The position numbers were made by a program, and so were the translations under genes. Below the pieces are notes generated by a model. The model was given only the letters and a program-made list of their open reading frames with translations, searched no databases and had not been told where the DNA came from. DNA of 64,000 bases from Lepraria neglecta (lineage: Eukaryota; Ascomycota; Lecanoromycetes; Lecanorales; Stereocaulaceae). The stretch is from NCBI GenBank assembly GCA_033220425.1, contig CM065649.1, forward strand, positions 3,534,001-3,598,000. The letters run 5' to 3'. Below, piece after piece: positions 22,592-34,671 of this stretch (its first letter is position 1; every line of letters starts with the position of its first letter).

Positions 22592-24301
22592 TCAAGCCTT
22601 CTGTATCCACCCGGAATGCAGGAAGAAGTCGAATAACTTGGAGCTTTTCGTTGTGTCGATCTATCGATCTATGTCAGCAAACGTCCTCAAATCTCCGATT
22701 TTTCCTTGGACAATGTACCTTGCATATTTCCCTAACCACCTTCCTCTTCAACGCCCCACCATTTTTCATTGCTTCACGTATGACAGCTTCTTTCATGACT
22801 AGATAAGGCTTTGGCATGACTCTGATCATAGAGCACAAGTCTGCCTCTTCCTTGGTTAAAAGGTGTAAATCAGTTGCATTTTCACCATTCAATTTGAGAG
22901 GCTGCTGGCCACTGATTGCAGTGACAGCGTAATGAGATTTCTTCTCCTGTGGTGTTGGGGGAGGAAGAGTGGCGTTGGTGGTACCATTCGTAAGAGGTCC
23001 TTTGGGATGGGTACCATTCGTCAATGGTGCATTAGCAGGAGGCAGGGGAGCTGGAGCCGTAGGCTTAAAGCGCTCAGGAAGCTCAGGCGCCGTAAGCTCA
23101 ACAGTCATAGTAGCCTTTTGGTGTGCCTCCTTGTCCGCCTTCTTCTCCGGTCGAACGCCTGCTTGGCGGTCAAATGCCCCGGTGGGGACTGGACGTGCAG
23201 CACGCGCTTGTTTCTCTTGCTCGTACTTCTCGCCTGTTTTGAGATCACCAATGCGCATGTGCCGCCAGTCTTGTAATTGGGCGATGGCTTGGCGGAGGTT
23301 GTGTTCGAATTCTAGACTTGATGTAAAGGCCTCAAAATCGGTGTGGTTCATCATCCGCGCGAAGGGTTTGGCCTTGTTTGCTAAGGCCAGTTCGTCTTTT
23401 GTCTTTTTCTTTTCTACTGCCGTATTCTTTTTATATTCGAGTAAGTTGTGCTCAAATATCACTTTCTTTCGATCGGCTCGGGCGGTCAGTCGCGAGTTGT
23501 AGATGTCCATAACGACCATCTTGAATTCCATTTCCGGCTCGACTTCACCAGTGCGCGGATTCAGGCCGTCTCCGGGGTCGAACTGTATATGTTGGACTGC
23601 TTCTTCGGCTTCATTCGCAAACTCGGTCTCAAACTCTAGACGGCCAGGCATATAGCCTTGGACTTCATGACAGGCCGGAACGCTAGCCGTGGGCTTCTGC
23701 TTGGGCGTTGCTGGTGGCGCGGATTTAGCTTCCTCTCTTCGCTCTTCTATCCTTCGCTTCTTACGTGCCTGGAAGGCTTCTCTGGGCACATCTTCTGAGA
23801 GGCGTTTGTCGCCGGGATCTGCATTGGTTGGTAGTGGGAAATTGGGGCTTTCGATATAGGTTTTGATGTAGTGATCCCTGACTTCATCCTTGTTCCGATA
23901 ACCTCCAATATGGTCTGCTATATCGGCCCATGACCCCAAGCCATATACTTCTGCGCCTTCCAAAAGGCACAGCTCCTCGTCTGCACCCCAATCCTCGTCA
24001 TAGATAGGTATCGAATGCTGTTCGATCACCAGAAACTCGTGTGTTGCAGGGTCATGGTCTCGCGTCCTTGCGCCATCCTTGAAACATGGTACACACAGAT
24101 CATATTCGTGGCAGACGTGACACCGTATACGTACCTGTAAGATGTTGTTAGCACTAATGTGGACGACATAGAGGCCAAGACTTCTCAGAGCAGCGCAGAG
24201 CAGCGTACGGTGGATGTGATGTCTGCCGAACAAACGTCGCATATGAACTTGAGTCCGCCCTCCGTGCCACGTGATAATGTCTTCTTCCTGATCACTCCCA
24301 T
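22592..24301 (-). CDS. ADA2: Transcriptional adaptor Ada2 (SAGA/ADA complex)
   Basis: Adaptor that stimulates Gcn5 histone acetyltransferase in SAGA. 525 residues from exons 24301-24209, 24134-22719 and 22660-22592. The ZZ zinc finger is split by intron 1: [11 protein letters not shown] joins [18 protein letters not shown]. The SANT domain follows ([19 protein letters not shown], then [21 protein letters not shown]). The middle holds [16 protein letters not shown] and a long helical region. The C-terminal SWIRM domain starts [19 protein letters not shown] and ends [14 protein letters not shown], the last part only after removing a 58-bp intron whose correct acceptor is the second of two ATAG motifs. 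The start MGVIRKKT is the canonical fungal Ada2 N-terminus. Secure. Confidence 0.95.
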
Positions 24302-24935
24302 AGCTAGCGCCTTCTCTCCTTTGATTTCTATCTGGGGTAATCAGGCTTGACGGCGGAACTTCAGTAGGCTGACCTGTTGTTAAAGCCCATCAACAACACA
24401 CTTGAGTGCGCCACTTATTGGTAGCACGAGCAGCAATGCGAAGGATCATGTACGGGGGACGGTGCGGGGTATTATGTGATTCACTCCTTGGTTGAACACA
24501 GCAGTTGATGAATCTGCATGAGGTTCCAGATATGAAAAGGCGCTAGCGGGCGGGTCCGAGATCCTAGTCCGTGATTTGGTAAGCATCAACTTCGTAATGC
24601 TGAGTGGCTAATCTTGGTTCAAAGGACCCTGACTTGTTCCACACTGAAGTTTAGTACTAAAAGGTACTCCGTATTGCAGTGCCCAGCCCCAACAGCCTCT
24701 TGGTCAGCCTCCGGAACTGTGTTCAAGATGGCATGAGCTCGCTGAAACATCTTGCTGTCAATACTACACTTCATTTTAACGTTCTTCAACTATTTGGGTC
24801 CTTCCGGCTGTCTTACACCGGGTTTGTGACGCAGTGTTACTCCGCATCTGGCACATAGACGCCATCCACTACCCTACAACCCTATAACTTCATACCACTT
24901 CCTCTCTCAAAACAAGCAGTTCTCACGTTGGCAAC
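24302..24935. promoter_or_regulatory. Divergent promoter region ADA2 / YPK1-like
   Basis: 634 bp between divergent start codons. It presumably carries both promoters; I see no uORF-like or repeat structure worth naming. Confidence 0.4.
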
Positions 24936-27111
24936 ATGTCTTGGAATTTGACTAAAAGTGAGCTATTCAAAGCCATATCCTCATAGAATAAGACTGACCG
25001 CATTACAGAATTTAAGGAGACCCACTTGGGTCCCCTAAAGAACTCTCTTGGGGGCCGGTCAACCTCCACGTCTACCATCAAGGCTGAGACACCTGAGCCT
25101 ACGGACGAGAAGCTCAGTACTATAAGCAGCAATGGCATTGGTAGGTGATGTTATCGTCAAGCTCTTTCGCAAGCTGATGGCAGATAGCTGCGTCCGAGGC
25201 TATGGTTTCCCCACCCCAAGGACCCTCTAAGCCCGGCATTCTTATTGTCACCCTTCACGAAGGCAAAGACTTCTCTCTACCTCCTCACTACCAACAGCAA
25301 TTCGCTTCACAATACCAAACTTCTGCTTCTGGCGGCTTTTCAGTAGCGGGATCGATGCGGGGTGACCCATCGATGTCTCGTACGCCGGGCGGAATGGCTG
25401 GCTCCTACGCTCCAACTGGTCGTCCTCAGTCTGGTGGTGGAGGCATTAACGCTGCTCCAACTATCCACGGACGCTACTCTTCACGACATCTGCCGTATGC
25501 GTTGCTCGATTTTGACAAGCTCCAAGTATTCGTTGATGCGGTCTCTGGAAGTCCATCAAACCCATATTGGGCAGGTGAAAACACATCCTATAAGTTCGAT
25601 GTTTCACGCGCCACAGACCTGTCTGTACAAATTTACCTTCGGAACCCAAATGCTCGGCCAGGCGCTGGTAGAAGTGAGGATATTTTCCTAGGTGTGGTCC
25701 GGGTCAATCCGCGTTTCGAGGAGGCCAAGCACTTTGTAGAAGATCCAAAGGCAAGTAAAAAAGATCGGGAGAAGAACATGGCAGCATTCGCCGAGCAAGA
25801 GCGATCGATGGGACAGATGGGAACTGAGTGGTTGGATGTTACTTTCGGAACCGGATCTCTCAAGATTGGTGTTGCGTTCGTCGAGAACAAGCAAAGAACT
25901 CTCAAAATTGAAGACTTCGAGCTCCTGAAGGTGGTTGGCAAAGGGAGTTTCGGCAAAGTCATGCAAGTCATGTGAGTGCTTTGCAGCATTCGCTTGAATA
26001 TATGGACAAATTGCTGATAATCCCCCAGGAAGCGTGATACCCACCGAATATATGCTCTCAAGACCCTCCGCAAAGCACACATCATCTCCAGATCCGAAGT
26101 GGCCCACACACTTGCTGAGCGATCCGTCTTAGCGCAAATCAACAATCCGTTCATCGTCCCCCTCAAGTTTTCTTTCCAGTCTCCAGAGAAGCTCTATCTT
26201 GTGTTGGCATTCGTCAATGGTGGAGAGCTTTTCCATCATCTCCAACGAGAGCAACGCTTCGATGTCAACCGTGCACGATTCTACACTGCTGAGCTTCTTT
26301 GCGCCTTGGAGTGCCTTCATGGATTCAACGTCGTATACCGGGATCTCAAGCCCGAGAACATCTTGCTGGACTATTCGGGGCATATTGCGCTGTGCGATTT
26401 TGGGCTTTGCAAGATGGATATGAAAGACGAAGATCGAACAAACAGTGAGCTTCCCATGCTTCAGAGCTTTGCGTATCGCACTAACATCTCTCATAGCCTT
26501 CTGCGGCACCCCTGAGTACCTTGCTCCAGAGCTTTTGCTAGGTCAGGGCTACGACAAGTCTGTAGATTGGTGGACCTTGGGTGTCCTTCTCTACGAGATG
26601 TTGACCGGTCTGCCTCCCTATTATGATGAAAACACCAATGAGATGTACCGTAAGATCCTGTCAGAGCCTCTGCATTTCCCAGGACCAGATATCGTGCCTG
26701 GCCCGGCCAAAGACCTTCTGATAGGGCTACTCGACCGAAGACCAGAACACAGACTTGGTGCCAAGGGACCTTCCGAGATCAAAGCCCATCCATTCTTCAA
26801 TCAAATTGACTGGAGAAAGCTACTGCAAAGAAGATACGATCCCACTTTCAAGCCAAATGTGGTATGTAAACCATTTTCTCCAAGGCAATCAGTAAAAATG
26901 CTAATTGAAGTAGACTGACGCGCTGGACACTGCGAACTTCGATCGCGAATTCACTCAGGAAGCACCTACAGACTCATATGTCGAGGGTCCCATGCTATCA
27001 CAAACCATGCAACAGCAATTCACAGGCTGGTCCTACAATCGTCCTGTCGCAGGTCTTGGCGATGCTGGTGGAAGTGTAAAGGATCCATCTTTTGGGAGTG
27101 TTGCTGGTTGA
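24936..27111 (+). CDS. YPK1: AGC serine/threonine kinase, Ypk1/Gad8 (YpkA) type
   Basis: TORC2-controlled AGC kinase governing sphingolipid and membrane homeostasis. 638 residues from six exons: 24936-24957, 25009-25140, 25188-25971, 26029-26444, 26497-26861 and 26914-27111. A C2-like domain precedes the kinase (LPYALLDFDKLQVFVDAVSG, IFLGVVRVNPRFEEAKHF), as in Gad8-type kinases. Kinase landmarks: GKGSFGKV, ALKTLRKAH (catalytic Lys), YRDLKPENILLD, DFGLCKMD, activation loop TFCGTPEYLAPE, and VDWWTLGVLLYEML. The last exon gives the AGC tail with hydrophobic motif FTGWSY, equivalent to the TORC2 site of Ypk1. Length and order match the family. The kinase would act at the plasma membrane/cytosol; regulation by Pkh and TORC2 is family knowledge. 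Confidence 0.95.
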
Positions 27112-27567
27112 GTGAGTTAGAAGGCGTGATATGATGAATGATCATGAATGCATTTGAGCAAGCGTAGCCGCGGTGCGGCAATCGTCTTAGAGGATCAACC
27201 GCTGTAAGGGATTCCCTAGTAAGCAGACCGTCGTATACATACACATACACGCTTAGCAATGTTTGCCGAGCCAAGAAACATACTCCTTTATGGGGTGCAC
27301 GCCCAGGCTCTTAATACTTACTTTGAGCATTGGTCAAATGTGTGATGTTGACCGAGCAGGAAGTAGCGTAGGACGATGCGGGCGGTAGTGGGGCAGCAAC
27401 TGCGGAAAGCTCGGCGGGACATTTTGACGTTTTGACGTTTCGACGTTTTATCGATCCGACTTAAGAATTCTTTTACACAAACGTCTTAAATTGACAGTCT
27501 CTCCTATCCACCCTAGTAACCTTTTCAAAATCGACCCCCCTAATCATTATTTCCCGCAAACCTCACA
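27112..27567 (+). promoter_or_regulatory. PGI1 promoter with TGACG-containing tandem repeat
   Basis: 456 bp between the kinase gene and PGI1. At 27422-27453 there are four imperfect 8-bp repeats of the form TTTTGACG, TTTTGACG, TTTCGACG, TTTTATCG. The TGACG core is a half-site for CREB/ATF-type bZIP factors. A leader rich in C follows to the start codon. Function of the repeat is inference. Confidence 0.4.
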
Positions 27568-29332
<1,765 letters not shown>

Positions 29333-29672
29333 TTGATGAGACACTCCATGCGAGACGAAAACGGCGCTCATGATCGGGCAATGAAGATAGAATTAGCTTA
29401 AGCAAAATGGACTTTATTCCAGGAACATTTGATTCAAGGATGCTCGCTCTTTCTGTAGAATTTGTGGTAGTTTGCCCTTAACGAGAACAGAAGTCATATT
29501 CTGTAGAGTTGAAGGTGGAGCTTTGCTTGGGGCTCAAATCCCTAACACATTGTTGGCCCTGGCGATCTCCCGGCAGGAAAAGCAACCGTGCGGCCAAGGC
29601 TCAGGATTCTCCAACAGCCAGCATGTTCAGCGCCTCAACTTCCCTTGCAATGACCCGAAAAATTCCTTAGCT
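29333..29672. other. Intergenic, no gene seen
   Basis: 340 bp between PGI1 and the unknown membrane protein gene. The frame extends upstream of the chosen start at 29673 back to 29472, but the hydrophobic signal begins right after 29673. Confidence 0.4.
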
Positions 29673-30781
29673 ATGGCTGCTGCACGCTTTCGTGGCATCT
29701 CTCTTGTCCTTCACGTTCTTATTACTTTCTTCTTTGCCCTTGCAGAAGCCGCCGACGCAGCCAAGGCGGAGGAAAAGGCCAGCTATGCGCCTGGAGATGC
29801 TATACCCGTTAGCTGTCTGAATCGGACAGTGTAAGCTTCTCATCTTGGAATCTACCAGCTTTCTCACGAGGACGTTAAACATTGGGGAGTCTGTGGCTAA
29901 CACCGATGCATTGCGCGTAGTGACACTGGCGAGCATGTAAGCAGCGAGCTTTCATTTAAAACCACCAATTTCGCTACACCTGAACTTCGGTTCTGACTCT
30001 ACTTCCTATAGATCACAGACGATCAAGGCCAGCTTCAATACATTCCTTTCATGACCTGCAACGAGACTGGTCGCCCCCTCGAGCTTTACTTCGGCATTGA
30101 GAAAGGTCACCATCCCCAACCCTGATCCTTCTCAGAACCCTGTTCCTAACACTCTCAGACATCAATTGCACCCTCGAATCCATAGACGACCCCCTCTTCC
30201 ACCTCCTTGAATTCTACATACACAACGACGCCCCCCTTACCTGCCGCATACCCACTCACCCCCTCACCCCTAACCTGATAACCACATCCTCCTCATCCAC
30301 AAGCGACGACTTCATCCCCCTCATCTTCGCCCTCTCCGGTGCCCTCCAACTCTCCCATCTCCATATTTCTTCGAAATTAAATGTCTTATTACACACGAGT
30401 CCCGAATTAGCGACGCAGGACGCCGACATACTGGCTGCGACGGCGTATTCGAGTCCGAGTCTGAGTTCGGCGAGTACGAGGATCGTTATTGGTGATCCGT
30501 TGGCGTTGCAGTTGAGTGTGCATTGGTACACTACACCCACCTTGCCGCCATCAACTACAGGGAAACAGGGGCTGGGCGGGCATGTACATCTCAGTACGGT
30601 GGTTTATTGCTTGTTAAGTGCCGGCGTCGGGGTGGCGGCGAGTTTGGCGTATTTTAGGGGTGTGGAGCTGCCGAGAAGAATAAAGGGGTATGGGAAGGAT
30701 AGGATGGGTGGAGAGAGAGGTGGGGGTTACGCGTTTCCAGGGTCGGGGATGAACGGGTATGGGACTGGGAAGAGGGACTGA
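29673..30781 (+). CDS. Predicted type I membrane protein, unknown function
   Basis: 296 residues from exons 29673-29830, 29921-29936, 30012-30105 and 30159-30781. The second exon is only 16 nt but is required for frame: NRTV DTGEH ITDDQGQLQYIPFM. A clear signal peptide (about residues 1-27, SLVLHVLITFFFALAEA) precedes a lumenal/extracellular domain with Cys residues (VSCLNRTV, MTCNETG, INCTLESID) and N-glycosylation sites (NRT, NET, NCT). A single transmembrane helix lies near residue 245 (VVYCLLSAGVGVAASLAYF), followed by a basic Gly/Arg-rich cytosolic tail. I do not recognise the family. It looks like a conserved fungal secretory-pathway membrane protein. Start chosen because the signal peptide begins there. 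Confidence 0.7.
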
Positions 30782-31704
30782 TTGTGCAAGAACAGAAGAA
30801 ATCTTCTAGTATCATATTGTTTTGGAAGTCAGTACATAACCCCTTTTTTTTGTACGTCTAGGGTGCAGTATGTTCAAGAAGAGGTGGGGCTCATTTTGAT
30901 CTCTGTTGCCTGGCTTTCTGCTTTCAATATGAAAACCTCGCCCTTTTGATAGTTAGGCATTCTCATTGTAGCTCTTGTAACGGGATCGAAGTCTCCGTAT
31001 ACTCAAGGTCTTCGAGGTCTTTGAGTTTTGTCAAGTCAAAAGTCTAGAGAGTGTCTGCTATACTTTGCAACTTTCTGCAACTCGCACTTTCTATGTTATT
31101 TTCTGAGTCGACAAGCTCTGTCACCGTTGAGCTACGTTGCTGGCGTCAGGACGGGGTATTTGAGCCAACTTTCAGCCGCATGTGGATCTAGGAACCGGGA
31201 ATTTTCTAAGCAAAGATCCCCATTTCTTGGCAATATCGATGGACAGACCCTCGAAATTTGGCACAGTTGCGGCTTACTTGAATTCTGTAGGTCAGTCAGA
31301 ACGCTGTGAGACCATACTTCATGGAATTTCCGGCCATTAAAATGATTTTCGAACTACATCAAGGAGCCTTGTTGTTTGGACTTCTAGCAGTATGACAGTT
31401 CTCATAGTTTAGTATTGTGGAAAGCTATAACTGTCTCAATTCGCTGGGTACTTGCTTTCGTTCGTTTAAAATAATCTTCGCCTCAGCAGTACCTCGACGA
31501 CCGGCTTATCTCTATCAACGTCATTTAGCAACTTCTGCGTTTGCTCCTCGCGACCCTTTCCTTGTGATCTCGGCCCCTCCCGGCTTCTTTTCCAACCTCT
31601 CGCGCCGCCATTACAGTCTCAGGGTAACCTTTCTTCGTACTCTTCAGCTCGAAACAGCAACCTTCGCAAGCTCGCACGCCGTTTGTGATCCGAAACAAAC
31701 ACAC
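30782..31704. other. Intergenic with a C/T-rich leader at its end
   Basis: No gene supported at 30782-31400. From about 31480 to 31704 the plus strand is rich in C and T, resembling the 5' leader of the small gene candidate starting at 31705. Confidence 0.35.
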
Positions 31705-32153
31705 ATGGTGGGTGGTAAGATTTGTACGTCGTCCGGCGTTGAAAGGACGGATGAAATAAAAAAGCGGCAATTGAGGATTGCGAGTTCCTGTACGAGACCG
31801 TTGTTGTTTGTTGTTGGGCTCTAAAGTCAGATCGAAGCAAATGGCCAGTCTGCATCAAGTCTAACGCTCCTTAACTAATATCTGCCGACGGTTGGTCAGG
31901 TCTGCGGCAGCTCCAGGGCTCTGTCATCCGCCACAAGATCGACGAGACTCTCTTAGAGTTTTCAATCTGCAATCTGCTCTCAGCTCCAGCAGATATCTCC
32001 GGGGGTAGTGGAGGACTCGTACATGTTAGCGAACCCTTCAGACAACCTCTCCGACGTGATGATCAGACTTTATGTCTTACGCCATGGGGACTGGGATTGC
32101 ACTGGACTGAGACGCATCGGCAGCAGAGTGAATACGCAAACGGGAGTAAATGA
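31705..32153 (+). CDS. Small two-exon gene candidate, 87 residues, unknown
   Basis: Proposed exons are 31705-31714 (MVG plus one base) and 31900-32153, with a 185-bp intron that starts GTAAGA and ends TTGGTCAG, with an ACTAAT branch-like site about 25 bp before the acceptor. Exon 2 is open for 84 codons and has non-random composition: GLRQLQGSVIRHKIDETLLEF, then APADISGGSGGLVH, then LTPWGLGLHW. It contains no ATG, so an ATG-based scan misses it. A pyrimidine-rich leader precedes the ATG. No family recognised, no signal peptide or membrane segment. It could be a fragment of a larger or decayed gene. Confidence 0.35.
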
Positions 32154-32726
32154 GGCCTTGCAATGAATGACAACTACATCTTCTCCATCCGTCGAATCTT
32201 AACTTCCTTCAACATCTCCGTCATCCACCTCCGTGCGACGAAGGCGCTGTCCATCCAATATAAAGTCATCTTTTACACACAGGAGGAACCCAAGCTCTGC
32301 TCACAAATATATCTCTTTAACAGCGATCTAGCCTCAGATCTCTCATCACAACACTTCCAACTTTGATAATCTCTTAGCCTCATTTGGTTCCCAATCTTTA
32401 GGATGTACTGAGCACTAATCGAGGCTATAGCCTCCTTTTTGACGACCGTAAGTGGATGTTGATATACAGGGCTACACTTCGATGATACATATCCGGAGGT
32501 CTATAGCTGACAATCATCACAGCCCTTTCCACGAATACTCTTTGACGAAGCGCTCGACCTCAAGACGTATTCCACACCTTTCTGGGCCTTCTAACAGTTC
32601 GCCGTGTCTAGAGGATATTTGGCATAGCTGGCTTAGTCCAAGATTCGTCCAGGTCTTTCATAAAGCTCTTCACCAGCCTGAGCTAACGATGTTGATGCCT
32701 AGCCTATTTATCGCCGTTGATTCAAT
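32154..32726. other. Intergenic, no gene seen
   Basis: 573 bp between the small gene candidate and the decayed zinc-finger-like gene. A plus frame at 32452-32880 overlaps the latter in another frame and is not supported. Confidence 0.4.
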
Positions 32727-33960
32727 ATGGAGGCAATCAACACCCGTCTTCGACAGCTTGAAAGTATCGAGACCCAACTATACATTCAACGACAGGCTGC
32801 TGTTCAATGACATTTGCGAGAAGATAAGCAGCTGCAGCTCAAGCGGGAGTCAGAGGATCAAGACTTTCTCGGCACTTTGAAAGAGAGAGATCAAGAAGAA
32901 GATGTAAGTAAAAAATTGTTTTGCAAAGGGTGTACAGAGTTATAAAGACAATTCATCAGGGATTGCGTCAACAGCGGAGGAACTTAGCTCGCGCTTCTGT
33001 TACGAATGGCTTAGCCATTAACTTCTAACACCAAGCCAATGGCACCTCTAGCGTCGGCCCAACGACAAGAAGTAAGACAAAAGCCAAGCGTACAGTCGGC
33101 GGCGCTGCGGCCAAGCCAAAGGAAAAGAGTGCCGGCTTATCAACAGTGCATGACAGCCAAGGTCGTCCATTGTATACGCGATCTTCGGACGGCACGCTGG
33201 TGTACTTACGTTGCTCTGTCGCTAGCTGTGGACGAGAGACTTTCAACACTGTTGTTGCACTAAGAAGACGCATCTGCGATCCCAATCATCGTCACAAGAT
33301 GAATGGGATGTTCACCAGCAACGACCACGCCATTGAGGATTGTGGCCAGGTCGCTCCGGGTCAGGAAGATTTCCATGACGGTACCGTTCTGCAGCCTTTG
33401 AGGGCTGCTGAGGTTATCATGCGCACAGGCAATCTGACTCCGGCAACAATGGACACGGAAAACGAGGGCGCACCTAGCATTGTGCCAGGATCGGATACTT
33501 TAGTGGACTCGGACCGGCACTCGATCACTTCCCAGGAGGCGACAAGGGTGAAAGATCTGGGTAGAGCATACCGAACGTCCACCACCCAGCAAGGGGGCGA
33601 AACAGAGATAAAGGACACGAGCCCAACAAGCTGCACAGCAATTCGACAGCTTTCTCAGTTCAGATTCAGAGGATAGCGACAGCGATGAAGACGAGATTAC
33701 TGGGCAAATCACTGCCGACAAGATCGATCAGCATAGGGCAGCAAAGGGCAAAGTCAACCCTTCAAGCCGTCCGATTACTGGTCGTGAGCTATTCGACATG
33801 TGTGCAGAGATAGGGCGTCAAAATACAGAGACCCTCGCCCAGGAGGTTATAGACCAACTTATCAAGGAGGAGTGTCATGAGAGCCCTTCCCTGTTTTTGG
33901 AGCAGGCAGACGAATACCCCAGCCCAAAGAGTCTTGTCACTTCTAACGAAGCTACCTCCA
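32727..33960 (+). pseudogene. Decayed gene with coiled-coil and Cys/His finger-like domain
   Basis: A coding frame starts at 32727 (MEAINTRLRQLESIETQLYI), is helical and Gln/Glu-rich, meets a TGA at about 32808, and continues (LREDKQLQLKRESEDQDFL) to a GTAAGT donor near 32903. After a plausible intron ending TCATCAG near 32959 it resumes GLRQQRRNLARASVTNGLA, meets a TAA near 33025, and runs on in the same frame through GPTTRSKTKAKR to a Cys/His block (33208-33345: LRCSVASCGRETFNTVVAL, then HRHKMNGMFTSNDHA, then CGQ). A second frame (about 33640-33960) carries an acidic SDSEDSDSDEDEITGQ stretch and GRELFDMCAEIGRQ, so a frameshift or intron separates them. The two stops could derive from CGA and CAA by C-to-T change. 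A host gene, apparently inactive; family not identified. Confidence 0.45.
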
Positions 33961-34671
33961 ACCCAAACCTGGGACCATTTGAGCGGCGATCACATCAACA
34001 TTGCAGCCAAGCAGCAACAGAACGGACTGATAATGGGCTTGGAGTCCACACAAAGCACGCACTATCGGGCGAGAGACCACACTCGCTCTGCCATTTTTGC
34101 GCTCAGTCATTTCTTTCTTCCAACATTCTCGACGCTCTTTCTCCCATATTTGAATAGTCGTCTTGTCCATATGATCTATTAGTATTGGTTCTAATTGGCT
34201 CATGAGCTTCATCATTTGATATTCCAATTAAGCCATCTTCTTCTCATGCATGTCATGCCCTGGCATAGTCCCATAATAACGGGAAGTCCTTTTCGAACTC
34301 CGCCTATGGGTTGTCACATCAATTGAAGGGATCAAGCTGGAGAAAGTTGAATGGAGGGAGAAAGTATTTGCCAGTTGATGAAGGTTTTGGCTCTTCGAGC
34401 TCTCGGCTGAAGAAAAATGCCTTGGATTGCTGGCCAAAGCTCAAACCCACAGTGATTTACAACCCAACAGCGTGGGACCTCTCTTGGTATACCACCATCC
34501 CTCTGATGAACCCAGCCCAGCAATTGGCTAAAGCTGAGGCCACTGGGGCTTATCATGTAAATTGCATAGATACTAAAGGCAGTCACCATGAAATGAAATA
34601 TTGCATTTGACTGGGTGCACAAGAGGTGATGTTTCGTATGGTGCCATACACAGAGTTATACTTGCGCACAT
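33961..34671. other. Intergenic with a weak minus-strand coding-like relic
   Basis: On the minus strand from about 34330 to 33990 one frame reads HRRSSKRTSRYYGTMPG, then DMHEKKMA, a TAA, then LEYQMMKLMSQLEPILIDHM and KTTIQIWEKERRECWKKEM. Lys/Glu/Met-rich composition is coding-like, but no start, splice pattern or family is evident. Probably a remnant or chance. Confidence 0.25.

Noticed and set aside
31417-31824. 135-codon plus frame over the leader of the small gene candidate
   Set aside because: Its sequence is that of a C/T-rich leader and crosses the proposed intron; no domain.
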